A DNA stretch of 64,000 bases from Microbacterium ureisolvens (GCF_019511645.1 NZ_JAEUAX010000001.1:805187-869186); one strand, 5' to 3'. Shown: positions 8,616 through 18,466, counted from the stretch's first letter. Notes: generated from the sequence alone by a model not told the origin. Translations and numbers: made by a program.

Positions 8616-9704
8616 ATGAGCTCGCAGGAGACCCCGCCCCTTTCCCGCGCCGTCTCGTACACAGCGCGACTCGCCCAGCAGCCGAGGCTGCTGCTGGCCG
8701 TCAAGACGTCGCTCGCGGCTGTGCTGGCGTGGTACCTCGCGCCACTCATCCCCTTCCTCGACGACCAGTACTCGTACTATGCGCCGCTCGGCGCACTCGT
8801 CACGATGTACCCGACCGTCGCGCGCTCGGCCAGGGTCGGCTTTCAGGTGCTGATCGGCCTCGCCGTGGGCATCGTGCTGGGCCTGTCGGGTGTGGCCGCG
8901 CTGCGTCTCGGTGTGCCGGGCGGCGTCGTGCTGGGCACGGTGATCGGCGTAGGCGTGCTGCTGGGCGGGATTCGGCTGCTCGGGGACGGCGGGGACTGGG
9001 CACCCCTGGCCGCGCTGTTCGTACTTCTCATCGGGGGCGCCACCGACCCCGAGGAGTTCTCGGTCGCATACCTCGGAACGACGGCGTTCGGTGTGATCGT
9101 CGGCATCGCCGTCAACCTCATCGTCGTGCCGCCGCTGTACCTGCGCAGGGCGAGCGAACGACTCTCGGCGCTGCGGGACACCGTCACGCGGGTGCTCGAC
9201 GACGCCGCAGATGCCGTGGCCGAACAGCGCATCCGCGCCGACCGGTTCGAGCCGGCGCTGCGTACCCTCGCCGAGTCCCGCGAGACCGTCACCGCCGAGG
9301 TAGACGAAGCAGAGGAGAGCGCTCGCGCGAATCCGCGTCGCCGCCGCCACCACGGCGAGCGCGAGGAGAACTCACGACGCATGGCGGCGCTCGACCGCAC
9401 CGCCTTCCTCACGCAAGAGCTCATCGACCTTCTGCTGGAGTTGCACGCAGCCGACGACGCCTCGCTCGCGGACGATGTGCGCGACGAGCTCGCCGGCGCG
9501 ATCAGGAGGACCGCCGACCTCGTCGCGACCCCGCTCGGCGATCCGGATGCGCCGCGGCGCCTGCGGGAGGCGGGCGAAGCGCTCGCGTACTATCAGCGGG
9601 CGGTCGGCACGCCGCGGCCGGGAACACGATCCGGCATCGCGACGGGCGCGGCGCTCGAGCTCTGCCTGCGGCGCATCATCGATGTGTCCCGCCCCTTCGT
9701 ATGA
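8616..9704 (+). CDS. FUSC / aromatic acid exporter-like membrane protein
   Basis: 362 aa from ATG 8616, with GAGGAGG at 8604-8610. About six membrane segments fill residues 17-180, including GALVTMYPTVARSARVGFQV, a conserved feature of FUSC/DUF939 proteins related to efflux of aromatic acids. The C-terminal half is a charged, helical cytoplasmic domain with an Arg/His-rich stretch near residue 240. Efflux of organic acids is inferred from the family. It converges with the L,D-transpeptidase gene, leaving 22 bp between stops. Confidence 0.8.
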   Translation: MSSQETPPLSRAVSYTARLAQQPRLLLAVKTSLAAVLAWYLAPLIPFLDDQYSYYAPLGALVTMYPTVARSARVGFQVLIGLAVGIVLGLSGVAALRLGVPGGVVLGTVIGVGVLLGGIRLLGDGGDWAPLAALFVLLIGGATDPEEFSVAYLGTTAFGVIVGIAVNLIVVPPLYLRRASERLSALRDTVTRVLDDAADAVAEQRIRADRFEPALRTLAESRETVTAEVDEAEESARANPRRRRHHGEREENSRRMAALDRTAFLTQELIDLLLELHAADDASLADDVRDELAGAIRRTADLVATPLGDPDAPRRLREAGEALAYYQRAVGTPRPGTRSGIATGAALELCLRRIIDVSRPFV

Positions 9705-9726
9705 CGCGGGCGCCTGGCGCGGTGCG

Positions 9727-10713
9727 TCACGGGTTGACGATGACCGGGGTTCCCAGCGGGAGTTCGGAGAGCTTCGTGATCGCCGACGGGTCGACGCGGA
9801 GGCATCCGTTCGAGATCGGGCCAGACCGGTCGTCGTGGTAGTGGAAGGCCGTGACCGCGACATCCGCTCCCCCGAAGCCGTCCAGAGCAGGCGACTGCAC
9901 CGACAGATAGACGATGGGGTGGCCACGCGTGTACGCGTATTCGGGCACGACGCGGGTCGTCATGATGAACGCGCGGCCGAGCGGGGTCGGCGTGCGATCG
10001 GTGCCCCACGCGAAGTCCGACGCGATGCGCTCGGGCACGCCGGAACGCAGGATGTCGATGGTGCGGCCCGAAATGCTCACGACGACACTGGTGTCGGTCG
10101 GTGCCAGATCGACGTCGCTCTTGCGCATCCACCCCGTCGTCTGCGCTGGATTGCCCTGCGAAGGCACCGCCTGGCGCCCCGTGAGCAGCACCTTGACCCA
10201 GTTCTCCTGCTCCTCGACCACGGGGACCGAAGTGCCGTCGTACGAGTACTCGCGCGGAAGGTAGGCAACCGGCTCGGACGTGGGATCGGCCCAGACGGGG
10301 GCGCCGATCCCCTTCGCGACCGCGCGCACGGGGAGCGGGGCGGTGAAGGCCGCGTCATCGACCGGAAGCGCGGCGATGACCGCGAAGACGTTGACCTGCG
10401 GGAGGGCCGAGACGTCGTACGACGCGGTGTTGGCAGCGAAACCCGCTGGGGTCGGGGTGGGTGTCGGCGTCGGAGTGGGGGTGGGCGTCGGCCTTGCTGC
10501 GGCTGCGGCGGTCGCCGTGGTGGTCGGCCCCGGCGTGGGGTCCTCCGACGGCGGCCGCAGCAGCAGAGCAGCGGCGACTCCGGCGGCGAGGATGATCGCG
10601 GCGAGAGCGATGAGGGCCCAGACCCACAGTCGTCGCCTCGACGGCAGGCGCTCGTCACTCGGCGGCACGGCAGGCTCGTCCGCCGCCGGCCCGTCGGTCT
10701 CGGCATCCCCCAT
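9727..10713 (-). CDS. membrane-anchored L,D-transpeptidase (YkuD domain)
   Basis: 328 aa. One membrane segment (residues 29-52) is followed by a Thr/Ala linker and seven or so Pro-Thr repeats (residues 75-89; DNA 10447-10491), then an extracellular region. The C-terminal YkuD domain has the signature His at 291-293 and SNGCLR with the catalytic Cys at 304. The enzyme makes 3-3 cross-links in peptidoglycan, with the Pro-Thr tract acting as a wall-spanning spacer. The middle region (about 95-200) may fold as an SH3-like or Ig-like support domain. Start ATG 10713 gives a cytoplasmic acidic tail. Confidence 0.9.
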   Translation of the reverse strand: MGDAETDGPAADEPAVPPSDERLPSRRRLWVWALIALAAIILAAGVAAALLLRPPSEDPTPGPTTTATAAAAARPTPTPTPTPTPTPTPAGFAANTASYDVSALPQVNVFAVIAALPVDDAAFTAPLPVRAVAKGIGAPVWADPTSEPVAYLPREYSYDGTSVPVVEEQENWVKVLLTGRQAVPSQGNPAQTTGWMRKSDVDLAPTDTSVVVSISGRTIDILRSGVPERIASDFAWGTDRTPTPLGRAFIMTTRVVPEYAYTRGHPIVYLSVQSPALDGFGGADVAVTAFHYHDDRSGPISNGCLRVDPSAITKLSELPLGTPVIVNP

Positions 10714-10775
10714 TTCCCCATCGTCGGTGTCGATGACGGATGCCGCAACCCGCCGCCGCTCGTTAACCTGGGCCC

Positions 10776-11489
10776 GTGAGCAGTCAGGGTGCCCCGGAGC
10801 GGCCGATACAGGTTCTCGGGATCATCGGCGCCGGGCGCGTGGGCCAGGTTCTCGCACGGCTGGCGCGCGCGGCCGGCTACCGGGTGCTCATCGCCGGATC
10901 GGGCGACCCGGCGCGCATCGCGGGGACGATCGAGGCCGTGGCTCCAGGCGCGGTCGCGGCCGAGGCATCCGTCGTCGCACGCGACGCTGACGCGATCGTG
11001 CTCGCCCTGCCGCTCCCCCAGCTCCACACGCTGCCGTCGGAGGCGCTGCGGGGGAAGCTCGTGATCGACGCCATGAACTACTGGTGGGAGGTGGACGGAC
11101 TGCGGGCCGACTTCGGCGACCTGCGCACGACGACGAGCGAGACGGTGCAGCGGTTCCTGCCTGACTCGCGGATCGTCAAGGCGTTCAACCACATGGGCTA
11201 CCGCGACCTCGACGAACAGGCCCGTCCGGCGGGGACGGCGGGGCGCAAGGCGATCGCGGTGGCCGGCGACTCGGCGGCGGAGGTCGACGTCGTGATGCGA
11301 CTCGTCGACGATCTGGGCTTCGACCCGGTCTTCGCGGGGCCGCTGTCGGCGGGGGTCATGCTCGAGCCCGGTGCCGAGGCGTTCGGCGCCGACGTCGATG
11401 CGGATCGACTGCGGGAGATGCTCGCGCGGTTCCCCACCTCGCAGCGCGGGATCGTGGTGGCCCGCGCGCGGGGCCGGGCCGCGCGGTGA
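10776..11489 (+). CDS. NADP-binding F420-dependent oxidoreductase-type reductase
   Basis: 237 aa from GTG 10776. A Rossmann motif (IIGAGRVGQVLARLARAAG) lies near residues 16-34 and an ALPLPQL strand follows, matching the F420-dependent NADP oxidoreductase / coenzyme F420 reductase-like family. A conserved DAMNYWW and a VKAFNHMG segment fit the family's middle part. The reaction may be F420H2:NADP+ reduction or a related dehydrogenase step, and which cannot be told from sequence. TTAACCT just upstream could be a -10 box of a leaderless promoter shared with the divergent transpeptidase region. Confidence 0.8.
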   Translation: MSSQGAPERPIQVLGIIGAGRVGQVLARLARAAGYRVLIAGSGDPARIAGTIEAVAPGAVAAEASVVARDADAIVLALPLPQLHTLPSEALRGKLVIDAMNYWWEVDGLRADFGDLRTTTSETVQRFLPDSRIVKAFNHMGYRDLDEQARPAGTAGRKAIAVAGDSAAEVDVVMRLVDDLGFDPVFAGPLSAGVMLEPGAEAFGADVDADRLREMLARFPTSQRGIVVARARGRAAR

Positions 11490-11531
11490 CCCGGGCGGTG
11501 AGCGAGCAGGCGACCATCGCGTCGAAACCCC

Positions 11532-11924
11532 TCAGCGCGGTGTCGACACCTTTCCGAGCAGCACATCGACGGCCGTCGCGAGGATGATCGTCGCGACGTA
11601 GACCACGAGGTCGCGGGCATCGAAGACGGTGCCGAGCACCAGCATCACGGGCGGGAACTGCGCTCCCCACGCCAGCGGGAGGCCGGTCAGCTGGAACAGC
11701 TCGACGCCGACGCACCACGCGGCGGCGATCGCGCCCGCAGCGATCGCGGTCAGGCGCGGCGCGAGCAGCACCACTGCGACGTATGCCGCCACGGCGTAGA
11801 GCGCGTCGCCGGCGATGTCGGTCGCAGCCGTATCCGGCAGCAGCGCGTACACGACCAGCCCGGCGGCGACCGTGGCGGCCAGCAGCACCGCCGCCACGGT
11901 CCGCCGTCTGCGCGTGAGCCCCAT
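11532..11924 (-). CDS. DUF2809 membrane protein
   Basis: 130 aa from ATG 11924; the longer open frame to 12086 overlaps the upstream gene and has no family-like sequence. Four hydrophobic segments contain the DUF2809 pattern AAAWCVGVELFQLTGLPLAW followed by a FDARDLVVY segment. Function is unknown; relatives are small integral membrane proteins. It follows the 180-aa gene by 44 bp on the same strand and may be co-transcribed with it. Confidence 0.82.
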   Translation of the reverse strand: MGLTRRRRTVAAVLLAATVAAGLVVYALLPDTAATDIAGDALYAVAAYVAVVLLAPRLTAIAAGAIAAAWCVGVELFQLTGLPLAWGAQFPPVMLVLGTVFDARDLVVYVATIILATAVDVLLGKVSTPR

Positions 11925-11968
11925 GTGCCCAGTCTCGCGCACCCGGGGACGCAGCCCCGCCGGAGACG

Positions 11969-12511
11969 TCAGATGCGAGCGTGACCCGCCGGCTCGAGGT
12001 GGAAGTCGTTCGACGGCGATCCGTCGGGGCGAGGGGTCTCCTGGAAGACGAACTCCAGCCCCCGCTCGTCGAACGCGCGGAACCACTCGTCCCAGCTGAC
12101 CTGTCGCAGATCTTCGAGGTCGTTGCCGAAGTCGAAGTCCAGCCGGAGCTCCCCGACGTTTCCGCCGTGCTCAGTGCCCTCGACGGTCGCCGGCATCGCG
12201 TGGCGATCCGCGGCCCACTGGCGGATCACGTCGTGATCGGTCGTCGCGGTGTGCGCGGCGGGCTCGTGCGCAGCTGCCTCGCTCGACTCACCCGCGTCGT
12301 ACCGCGCTGCGTCCGTGCGGGCAGCCGCTTCGCGATCGGCGTTCTCCCGCGACATGTCGGTCTGGGCATAGTTCTGCCGAGCGTCGGCCTGCGTGCCGGC
12401 TCGGGGATCCGCCGCCTCCCGCTCGCGCTGCTCACGGCGTGTGGCCCCGATCGGCTCCTCGGCGCGCGCGTTCTGCTCCGGGGTGTCCATGCGGTCTGTG
12501 TGGTCGTTCAT
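11969..12511 (-). CDS. conserved protein with disordered N-terminus and small C-terminal domain
   Basis: 180 aa from ATG 12511, with AAGGAGG six bases upstream. Residues 1-90 are very hydrophilic and low complexity (Ala, Arg, Glu, Asp, Thr). The C-terminal 85 residues form a compact domain: VIRQWAADRHAMPATVEGTE, LRLDF, then SWDEWFRAFDERGLEFVFQE. This domain is widespread in bacteria and often mislabelled 1,4-alpha-glucan branching enzyme; no enzymatic role is supported by its size. The disordered extension is an actinobacterial addition. Confidence 0.75.
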   Translation of the reverse strand: MNDHTDRMDTPEQNARAEEPIGATRREQREREAADPRAGTQADARQNYAQTDMSRENADREAAARTDAARYDAGESSEAAAHEPAAHTATTDHDVIRQWAADRHAMPATVEGTEHGGNVGELRLDFDFGNDLEDLRQVSWDEWFRAFDERGLEFVFQETPRPDGSPSNDFHLEPAGHARI

Positions 12512-12600
12512 GACCATCCTCCTTCTGGGGTCCTTCCAGCCTGCGGCGGGCAGAACGCCTCGTGGAGGGGCTTGTCACCACGCAACGTGCGCGCTAGCAC

Positions 12601-13566
12601 TCACTTCCGGGCGGCCTCGATCCGCGCGGCCATGAGGGTGACGAGCTCGTACACGACGTGGCTCGCCGCGATGCCGGTGAGCTGTGCGTGGTCGTACGCG
12701 GGCGACACCTCGACGACGTCCGCGCCCACGACGTTCATGTCGCTCAGGGCACGCAGCATCCGGAGCAGCTCCCTGCTCGTCATGCCGCCGGCCTCAGGGG
12801 TGCCGGTGCCCGGTGCGTGCGCGGGGTCGAGCACGTCGATGTCGATGGAGATGTACAGCGGCGTGTCGCCCACGCGGCGACGCACCCGCTCGATCGCCGC
12901 CTCGATGCCGCGCTCCTCGATGTCGACGCTCGACACGATCGAGAAGCCGAGGCGCGCGTCGTCGTCGAGGTCCTGCTTGGAGTACAGCGGACCGCGAGTG
13001 CCGACGTGGCAGCTCGCAGTGAGGTCGATGAGCCCCTCCTCGCTCGCGCGGCGGAACGGTGTGCCGTGCGTGATCGGGGCGCCGAAGTAGGTGTCCCACG
13101 TGTCGAGGTGGGCGTCGAAGTGCAGCACCGCGACCGGGCCGTGTTTCTTGTTCACCGCGCGCAGGAGCGGCAGCGCGATGGTGTGGTCGCCGCCGACGGT
13201 GACGATGCGGTCGACCCGCTCGCCGAGCGCCGCGGCAGCCGTCTCGATGTCGGCGACGGCCTCGCCGATGTCGAAGGGGTTCGCGGGGATGTCGCCCGCA
13301 TCCACCACCTGAGCCGCCGCGAACGGCGAGACATCCTGGGCGGGGTTGTACGGACGCAGCAGCCGCGACGACTCGCGCACGTGCGAAGGACCGAAGCGAG
13401 CGCCGGGCCGGTAGCTCACGCCGGCGTCGAACGGTATCCCCACGATCGCGATGTCGGCCCGCGGCACCTCCTCGATGCGCGGCAGCCGTGCGAACGTGGC
13501 GATGCCGGCGTAGCGCGGGTGGACGGAGGCGTCGACGGGGCCGACGGGCTCGTGGTTCTCGGTCAT
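12601..13566 (-). CDS. agmatinase / guanidinobutyrase-family ureohydrolase
   Basis: 321 aa. The binuclear manganese site of the arginase superfamily is complete: GGDHTI (125-130), HFDAHLD (149-155) and [16 protein letters not shown] with Asp at 242 and 244. Such enzymes release urea from agmatine, guanidinobutyrate or guanidinopropionate; the substrate is not fixed by these motifs. The start overlaps the stop of the ThDP-dependent enzyme by 4 bp, so it is the last gene of a four-gene operon. The neighbouring decarboxylase-like enzyme favours a guanidino acid such as 4-guanidinobutyrate over agmatine, but this is inference. Confidence 0.88.
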   Translation of the reverse strand: MTENHEPVGPVDASVHPRYAGIATFARLPRIEEVPRADIAIVGIPFDAGVSYRPGARFGPSHVRESSRLLRPYNPAQDVSPFAAAQVVDAGDIPANPFDIGEAVADIETAAAALGERVDRIVTVGGDHTIALPLLRAVNKKHGPVAVLHFDAHLDTWDTYFGAPITHGTPFRRASEEGLIDLTASCHVGTRGPLYSKQDLDDDARLGFSIVSSVDIEERGIEAAIERVRRRVGDTPLYISIDIDVLDPAHAPGTGTPEAGGMTSRELLRMLRALSDMNVVGADVVEVSPAYDHAQLTGIAASHVVYELVTLMAARIEAARK

Positions 13567-15224
13567 GACTCATCTCTCGGGGTGGAGGCTTCGGTCTCGG
13601 GATGCCGCGCCCGGGCGTCTTGCGGAATGTGCACGAGCTGCACGCCGCCGGCGGAGACCGCCTCGGTCAGTGCGCGCGCGATGTCGTCGGGCGTCTGGGC
13701 GCGCCGACCGGTCGCACCGAACGCGTTCGCGAGGGCGACCCAGTCGGGCTGCACGAGGTCGACACCGACGGGGCGGATCCCGCGATCCACCTCGTTCTGC
13801 TTGATCTCGGCGTATCCGCCGTTGTCGACGCAGACGACGGTGAGGTCGAGTCGCTGCTCGAGGGCGGTCGCGAGCTCGTTGACGCAGAACATGAGCGCTC
13901 CGTCGCCGACGACGGCGACGACGGGCCGGCCGCCCTCGGCGGGCTGCGCGACGCGGGCGCCGATCGCGGCGGGAAGGCCGTAGCCGAGCGTGGCGTACGT
14001 CGGGGTGTAGAGGAGGGAGTGCGGGCGGGACTGGCACAGCACGTTGGCGAGCGCCATGTAGATGATCTGCGACGAGTCGCCGGCGACGATCGCGTCGGGC
14101 GGGAGGGCAGTCGCGATCGCCTCGGCGAGGGCAACGGTCTCGGGAAGGATCGCGGCGGTCTCCGCGGCGATCGCGGCACGCTCGGCCGTGAGATCACGGG
14201 CGCGGCGCGGCTCGTCGGGAAGCGCCGCGAGGAGGCCTTCGACGACGGCGGCGCAGTCCCCCACGATGCCGACGGCTGCGTCGAGGTTCTTGTGCAGCTG
14301 CGCGGCGGAGATGTCGACGCGGATGACAGCACCGCGCGCCTCGAGCCGGGGCGCCCACAGCTCGGCCTCGCCGAGCTTGGAGCCGAGCACGAGCAGCACA
14401 TCGGCGTCCTCGGCGACCCGGCGTGCGGCCTCGAGGCGCAGGTTCGAGCCCAGCGACAGCGGATGGTGCTCGTCGACGGTGGCCTTGCCGTTGAGGGTCG
14501 TGACGACCGGCGCACCCAGCCCCTCGGCGAGCGCCGTGATCGCCCGGCCGGCGCGCGTGGCACCGCCCCCGGCGACGATCACTGGTCGCGCAGCATCCAT
14601 CAGCCGTTCCGCGGCCTCGCGCACGGCCGCCGCCTCTCCGCGAGCAGGCGCGGGAAGCGGACGCGCCTCCCGGTCCGCCGCCGGCACGTCGGCCGGCGCC
14701 TCGAGGATGTCCAGCGGGATCTCGATGTGCACCGGCCGCGGACGCCCCGTGCGAAACAGCGAGAACGCGTCGTGCACGGCCTCGACCGCTTCCGTCGCAC
14801 TCGTCACGCGACGCGACCACTCCGCGATGGCGCCGACCATCGCCGTCGCGTCCTTCGTCTCATGCAGCGTGCCGACGTCGCGGAACTCCGCGCCGATCGC
14901 GACGCCGGGCGAGACCACCAGCAGGGGCCGCGACTCGCAGAAGGCGGTGCCGATGGCGCTCATCGCGTTCTGCAGGCCCGGTCCCGACGTCGTGATGACC
15001 ACCCCGGGCAACCCGGTCTGCCGCGCCCAGCCGTCGGCGCCGTAGCCCGAGCCCTGCTCGTGGCGGTTCGTCACGGCCCGGATGCCGAGCTCGGCCAGCG
15101 GCCGGTAGAGCTCGAGGTTGTGCGTGCCCGGGATGCCGAACACCGCAGTCACCCCGTAATTGCGGACGGTCTCGAGGACCGCCCGGCCCGTCGTGTCGGC
15201 GTACTGCTCCGCGATGTCGCTCAT
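13563..15224 (-). CDS. ThDP-dependent acetolactate synthase-like / 2-oxoacid decarboxylase-like enzyme
   Basis: 553 aa from ATG 15224. Three-domain ThDP enzyme: N-terminal PYR domain with the cofactor-activating Glu in [13 protein letters not shown] (Glu near 56) and [13 protein letters not shown], a middle domain with GGGATRAG, and a C-terminal PP domain with the [12 protein letters not shown]...VVCVDN ThDP-Mg motif. It is overlapped by 4 bp on both sides by operon partners, with no acetolactate synthase small subunit or other branched-chain gene near, so a catabolic role is likelier than isoleucine-valine synthesis. AruI, the 2-ketoarginine decarboxylase of the arginine transaminase pathway, belongs to this family and fits the context. 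Confidence 0.85.
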   Translation of the reverse strand: MSDIAEQYADTTGRAVLETVRNYGVTAVFGIPGTHNLELYRPLAELGIRAVTNRHEQGSGYGADGWARQTGLPGVVITTSGPGLQNAMSAIGTAFCESRPLLVVSPGVAIGAEFRDVGTLHETKDATAMVGAIAEWSRRVTSATEAVEAVHDAFSLFRTGRPRPVHIEIPLDILEAPADVPAADREARPLPAPARGEAAAVREAAERLMDAARPVIVAGGGATRAGRAITALAEGLGAPVVTTLNGKATVDEHHPLSLGSNLRLEAARRVAEDADVLLVLGSKLGEAELWAPRLEARGAVIRVDISAAQLHKNLDAAVGIVGDCAAVVEGLLAALPDEPRRARDLTAERAAIAAETAAILPETVALAEAIATALPPDAIVAGDSSQIIYMALANVLCQSRPHSLLYTPTYATLGYGLPAAIGARVAQPAEGGRPVVAVVGDGALMFCVNELATALEQRLDLTVVCVDNGGYAEIKQNEVDRGIRPVGVDLVQPDWVALANAFGATGRRAQTPDDIARALTEAVSAGGVQLVHIPQDARARHPETEASTPRDES

Positions 15225-16912
15225 GTCGTCAGCGCCTCGACACGTGCGGTGACGTACCGGCGCTCGCCGCCGACCCACGTCTCGAGCACCTGGATCTGCG
15301 AGATCTCGCTCGCATCCACGCCGAGCGGGTCCGCCCCGAGCACAGCGAAGTCGGCGTACTTGCCGGCTTCGAGCGACCCCAGGTCGTCTTCGCGGCCGAG
15401 CGAGACGGCGCCTTCGTACGTGTGGGCCCGGAGCGCGGCGCTCGCCGAAACGCGAAGGCTGTCGGGACCGAGCCTATGCCCGCGCCGCGTCACGCGCGTG
15501 ACCGCCGTCTGGATCGCCTCGAGCGGAACGGGCTCGGCCACCGGCGCGTCCGAGGAGATCGTGATCGGCACCCCCGCCGCCACGAACTCGCCGAGCGGGT
15601 TGAACCGCTCCCCCGGCGTGCCGATCGCCTGCTCGACGCCCTCGCCCCAGTTGAAGTAGTGCTGGGTCTGGTTGACGGGACGGATGCCGGCTGCCGCCAT
15701 GCGCTGGATCTGCTCCCGTGTCGGCAGTCCGCAGTGCTCGATGCGGTGGCGCGCGTCGTCGTCCGGCCGCTCGGCGAGCGCCGCCTCGATCGCCGACACG
15801 ACCATGTCGATCGCCGTCGGCGACTGCGCGTGGGTGGCGGTCTGGAGTCCGGCGGCGTGCGCCTTGCGGATGAGCTCGGCGTACTCCGCGGGCTCGTGGT
15901 ACAGCTGGCCGGTGCGGCACGGGTCGCCGACGTAGCCGTCGGGGAAGTACGCGGTCCAACCGCCGAGCGTGCCGTCCGCGTAGAGCTTTATGCCGGCGAA
16001 GCTCAGGTGGGCGTTGCCGAACTGGCCGACGAGCCCCATCTCGAGCGCCTCGTCGAGCAGGTGCGACAGCAGGTACATCGACACCCGCAGCTCCAGGCGC
16101 CCGGCTTCGGCGAGCCGCAGGTACATGTCGAACTCGCGGCGCGAGACCTGCGCGTCGCCGATCGTCGTGACTCCCCCGGCGAGGAAGCGCTGGGTCGCGG
16201 CATCCAACTGGCGAAGGTGCTCGTCCGGCTCGTCGGCGAGGTGGAAGTTCGGGCCATGGTGGCCGATCTTCACGCCGTGCACGCCCGTGAGCATGTTGCA
16301 CGCGGCATCCGAGATCTCACCGGTCAGCTCGCCGTCTGCGTCGCGGAAGATCTCGCCGCCCTCGGGGTTCGGGGTGTCGCGGTCGACGCCGTTGAGCGCG
16401 AACGTGTACGAATTCACGACCCCGCCATGGCCCGACGCGTTCATGAGGTACACCTCGCGGTCCCGCGCCACCTCGTCGAGTTCGAACCGGGTGGGATGCC
16501 GCTGCTCGGTGAGGTTGCGGTGCTCGTAGCCGTACCCCCGCACCGGGCGGCCCGCGGGCAGCTCGGCGGCCGCAGCCTTCAGAAGCTCCACGATCTCGCC
16601 GATGCTGCCCGCCTTCTCGGGACCGCAGTCCACCCAGGTCATGAGCTGGCCATACATGAGCGGGTGGGCGTGCGCGTCGACGAAGCCGGGCACGATCACC
16701 GCGTCGCCGAGATCGACGACCTCGGGGTCGAGCCGGAGGGCAGCGGCAGCATCCCGGCATTCGTCCGCCGTGCCGATGGCGACGATCCGCCCGCGGTCGG
16801 TCAGCATCGCGTCAGCGGTGCTTCCCTGCGCGTCGACGGTGTGGATCCGGGCGGCGATCACCAGACGCGGCGTCTGCTGCGCGGAGCGGTCGAAGGGCGC
16901 GAGCTTTCTCAT
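15221..16912 (-). CDS. YtcJ-like metal-dependent amidohydrolase
   Basis: 563 aa from ATG 16912, preceded by GAGGAG. Amidohydrolase_3 features: VVDLGDAVIVPGFVDAHAHP with the metal-binding HAH at 81-83, later THAQS, RIEHCG and SSDAPV giving the remaining His/Asp ligands. Members are zinc hydrolases acting on amide or cyclic amide bonds, with mostly unknown substrates. It lies second in the transporter-led operon, so it may hydrolyse an N-acyl or amide form of the imported compound before the ThDP enzyme and ureohydrolase act. The frame stays open further upstream through the transporter gene, but that part is out of frame with real coding. Confidence 0.87.
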   Translation of the reverse strand: MRKLAPFDRSAQQTPRLVIAARIHTVDAQGSTADAMLTDRGRIVAIGTADECRDAAAALRLDPEVVDLGDAVIVPGFVDAHAHPLMYGQLMTWVDCGPEKAGSIGEIVELLKAAAAELPAGRPVRGYGYEHRNLTEQRHPTRFELDEVARDREVYLMNASGHGGVVNSYTFALNGVDRDTPNPEGGEIFRDADGELTGEISDAACNMLTGVHGVKIGHHGPNFHLADEPDEHLRQLDAATQRFLAGGVTTIGDAQVSRREFDMYLRLAEAGRLELRVSMYLLSHLLDEALEMGLVGQFGNAHLSFAGIKLYADGTLGGWTAYFPDGYVGDPCRTGQLYHEPAEYAELIRKAHAAGLQTATHAQSPTAIDMVVSAIEAALAERPDDDARHRIEHCGLPTREQIQRMAAAGIRPVNQTQHYFNWGEGVEQAIGTPGERFNPLGEFVAAGVPITISSDAPVAEPVPLEAIQTAVTRVTRRGHRLGPDSLRVSASAALRAHTYEGAVSLGREDDLGSLEAGKYADFAVLGADPLGVDASEISQIQVLETWVGGERRYVTARVEALTT

Positions 16913-16926
16913 GGCGTCGGATCTCC

Positions 16927-18249
16927 TCAGGCGGTGCGGGCCGTGGTGGTGTCGGTGCGCGGAGTGAAGGAGTCCGTCACGGGCGCCTCGTCGGAGTGCT
17001 GCGGCGCGAGCCACGTGCAGAGGCCGGCGAGCAGGGCCATTCCGACGAACATGAAGATGACCGACCAGACACTGCCCGTCCACCCGATGAGCATGGTCGC
17101 GAACCAGGGTGAGAAACCGGCCCAGATCGCAGCTCCCACGCCGTACGACAGGGCGATCGACGTGTAGCGCGCCTGCGGGCGGAACATCTGCGCGAGGATC
17201 GCGGCGATCGGCGCATAGGTGGCGCTCATCGCGATGCGCACCAGCGACGCCAGCAGGAAGATGACGGGCTCGACCTTGCCGGGCAGCACCAGCATGAACG
17301 GCACGAACGTGAGCACCGAGGTCACGAGGCCGATGTACATGATGTTCTTGCGGCCCCACTTGTCGCCCAGCCACGCGACCGGCAGCGTCACGAGGAACTC
17401 GATGAACGAGGCGATCGTCATCGCATCGAGGATGAGCTGGGGGCTCATGCTGATCGGCTCGCCCGTCGCGTACGCCGTGGCGAACGTGGTGGCGAGGTAG
17501 TAGCCGCCGGTCGAGATCGGCAGCAGGCCGATGCCGAGAAGGATCGGCTTCCAGTTGACGCGCAGGGCGAACGCGAGCGGCATGGTCTGCTTGCGGCCCT
17601 CGACCTTCTGCTCGAAGACGGGCGACTCCTCGACGCGGTACCGCACCCAGAAGCCGACCCCGACGAGCACGATCGACAGCAGGAACGGGATACGCCATCC
17701 GCCGTCCATGATGAAGTCCTCGCCGAAGCGCGACATGATCGCGAAGATGCCCGAGGCCAGCAGCGCGCCGGCCGGGTTGCCCAGTTGAGTGAAGCCGCCG
17801 TAGAAGGTCTTCTTGCCGGCCGGCGCGTGCTCGACGCTCATCAGCACCGCGCCGCCCCACTCGCCGCCGACCGCGAGGCCCTGCAGGGCGCGCAGCAGGA
17901 TCAGCAGGATCGGCGCCACGATGCCGATCGCCTCGTAGGTGGGCAGGCACCCGACCAGCACGGTGGACACGCCCATCAGCAGCAGCGTGATGACGAGCGA
18001 CACGCGACGGCCGAGCTTGTCGCCGATGTGGCCGAAGATGATGCCGCCGAGCGGGCGGACGAGGAAGGCTACCGCGAAGGTCGCGAACGCCGCGGCCGTC
18101 TGGGCGAGCGGGTCGCCGCTCGGGAAGAAGAGCGGTCCGAACACGAGGGCGGCGGCTGTCGCGTAGACGTAGAAGTCGTACCACTCGATGGTGGTTCCCA
18201 CGAAGGCGGCGATGCCGGCGCGCCGCGCCCTGCTGGTGGTGGAAGTCAT
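16927..18249 (-). CDS. MHS-family (ProP/ShiA-like) major facilitator transporter
   Basis: 440 aa with twelve predicted membrane segments. The start TTIEWYDFYVYATAAALVF and the loop RPLGGIIFGHIGDKLGRR are hallmarks of the metabolite:H+ symporter family; a second loop WLGDKWGRKN marks the duplicated half. Family members import organic acids, betaine/proline or shikimate with protons. It is the first gene of the operon leading to the amidohydrolase 14 bp downstream, and probably imports the operon's substrate. Confidence 0.9.
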   Translation of the reverse strand: MTSTTSRARRAGIAAFVGTTIEWYDFYVYATAAALVFGPLFFPSGDPLAQTAAAFATFAVAFLVRPLGGIIFGHIGDKLGRRVSLVITLLLMGVSTVLVGCLPTYEAIGIVAPILLILLRALQGLAVGGEWGGAVLMSVEHAPAGKKTFYGGFTQLGNPAGALLASGIFAIMSRFGEDFIMDGGWRIPFLLSIVLVGVGFWVRYRVEESPVFEQKVEGRKQTMPLAFALRVNWKPILLGIGLLPISTGGYYLATTFATAYATGEPISMSPQLILDAMTIASFIEFLVTLPVAWLGDKWGRKNIMYIGLVTSVLTFVPFMLVLPGKVEPVIFLLASLVRIAMSATYAPIAAILAQMFRPQARYTSIALSYGVGAAIWAGFSPWFATMLIGWTGSVWSVIFMFVGMALLAGLCTWLAPQHSDEAPVTDSFTPRTDTTTARTA

Positions 18250-18466
18250 GACCGCTCCTTTGCGGATGTATCGGGGATGCGATGAAGGCTAGGGACGATG
18301 GATGCTTCCGGCAAGGGCATAACTCCAGTTGCAGGCGCCATCCACTAGCTTTCTGTCACCTCACCGAGCAGAATCACGTCCGACGTCTTGTTGGTATGGC
18401 TCTAGACTCGGATTCTGCACCCAGCCACGTGCGTTCTCAGGAAAATCGACGAATTCGAGGATCGCG
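18250..18466. promoter_or_regulatory. divergent control region between transporter operon and Lrp-type regulator
   Basis: 217 bp without coding sequence. It must hold both promoters. On the plus strand, TAGACT near 18403 could serve as a -10 box and GAGG before ATG 18467 as the ribosome binding site; on the minus strand, an AGGAG-like CAAAGGAGCGG precedes ATG 18249. A palindromic CGAATTCG lies at 18450-18457. No clear Lrp consensus box can be defined by eye, but autoregulation and control of the operon from here would be typical. Confidence 0.5.

Noticed and set aside
10447..10491. Simple DNA repeat or array inside the L,D-transpeptidase gene
   Set aside because: It encodes the Pro-Thr linker typical of wall-anchored enzymes, not a separate element.
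13563..15224. Acetolactate synthase (ilvB) for branched-chain synthesis
   Set aside because: There is no ilvN, ilvC or leu gene nearby, and the gene is embedded in a catabolic operon; the family is wider than ilvB.
13602..15659. A 685-codon open frame opposite the ThDP enzyme and amidohydrolase
   Set aside because: It spans two real genes with intact catalytic motifs on the minus strand and shows no family resemblance itself.
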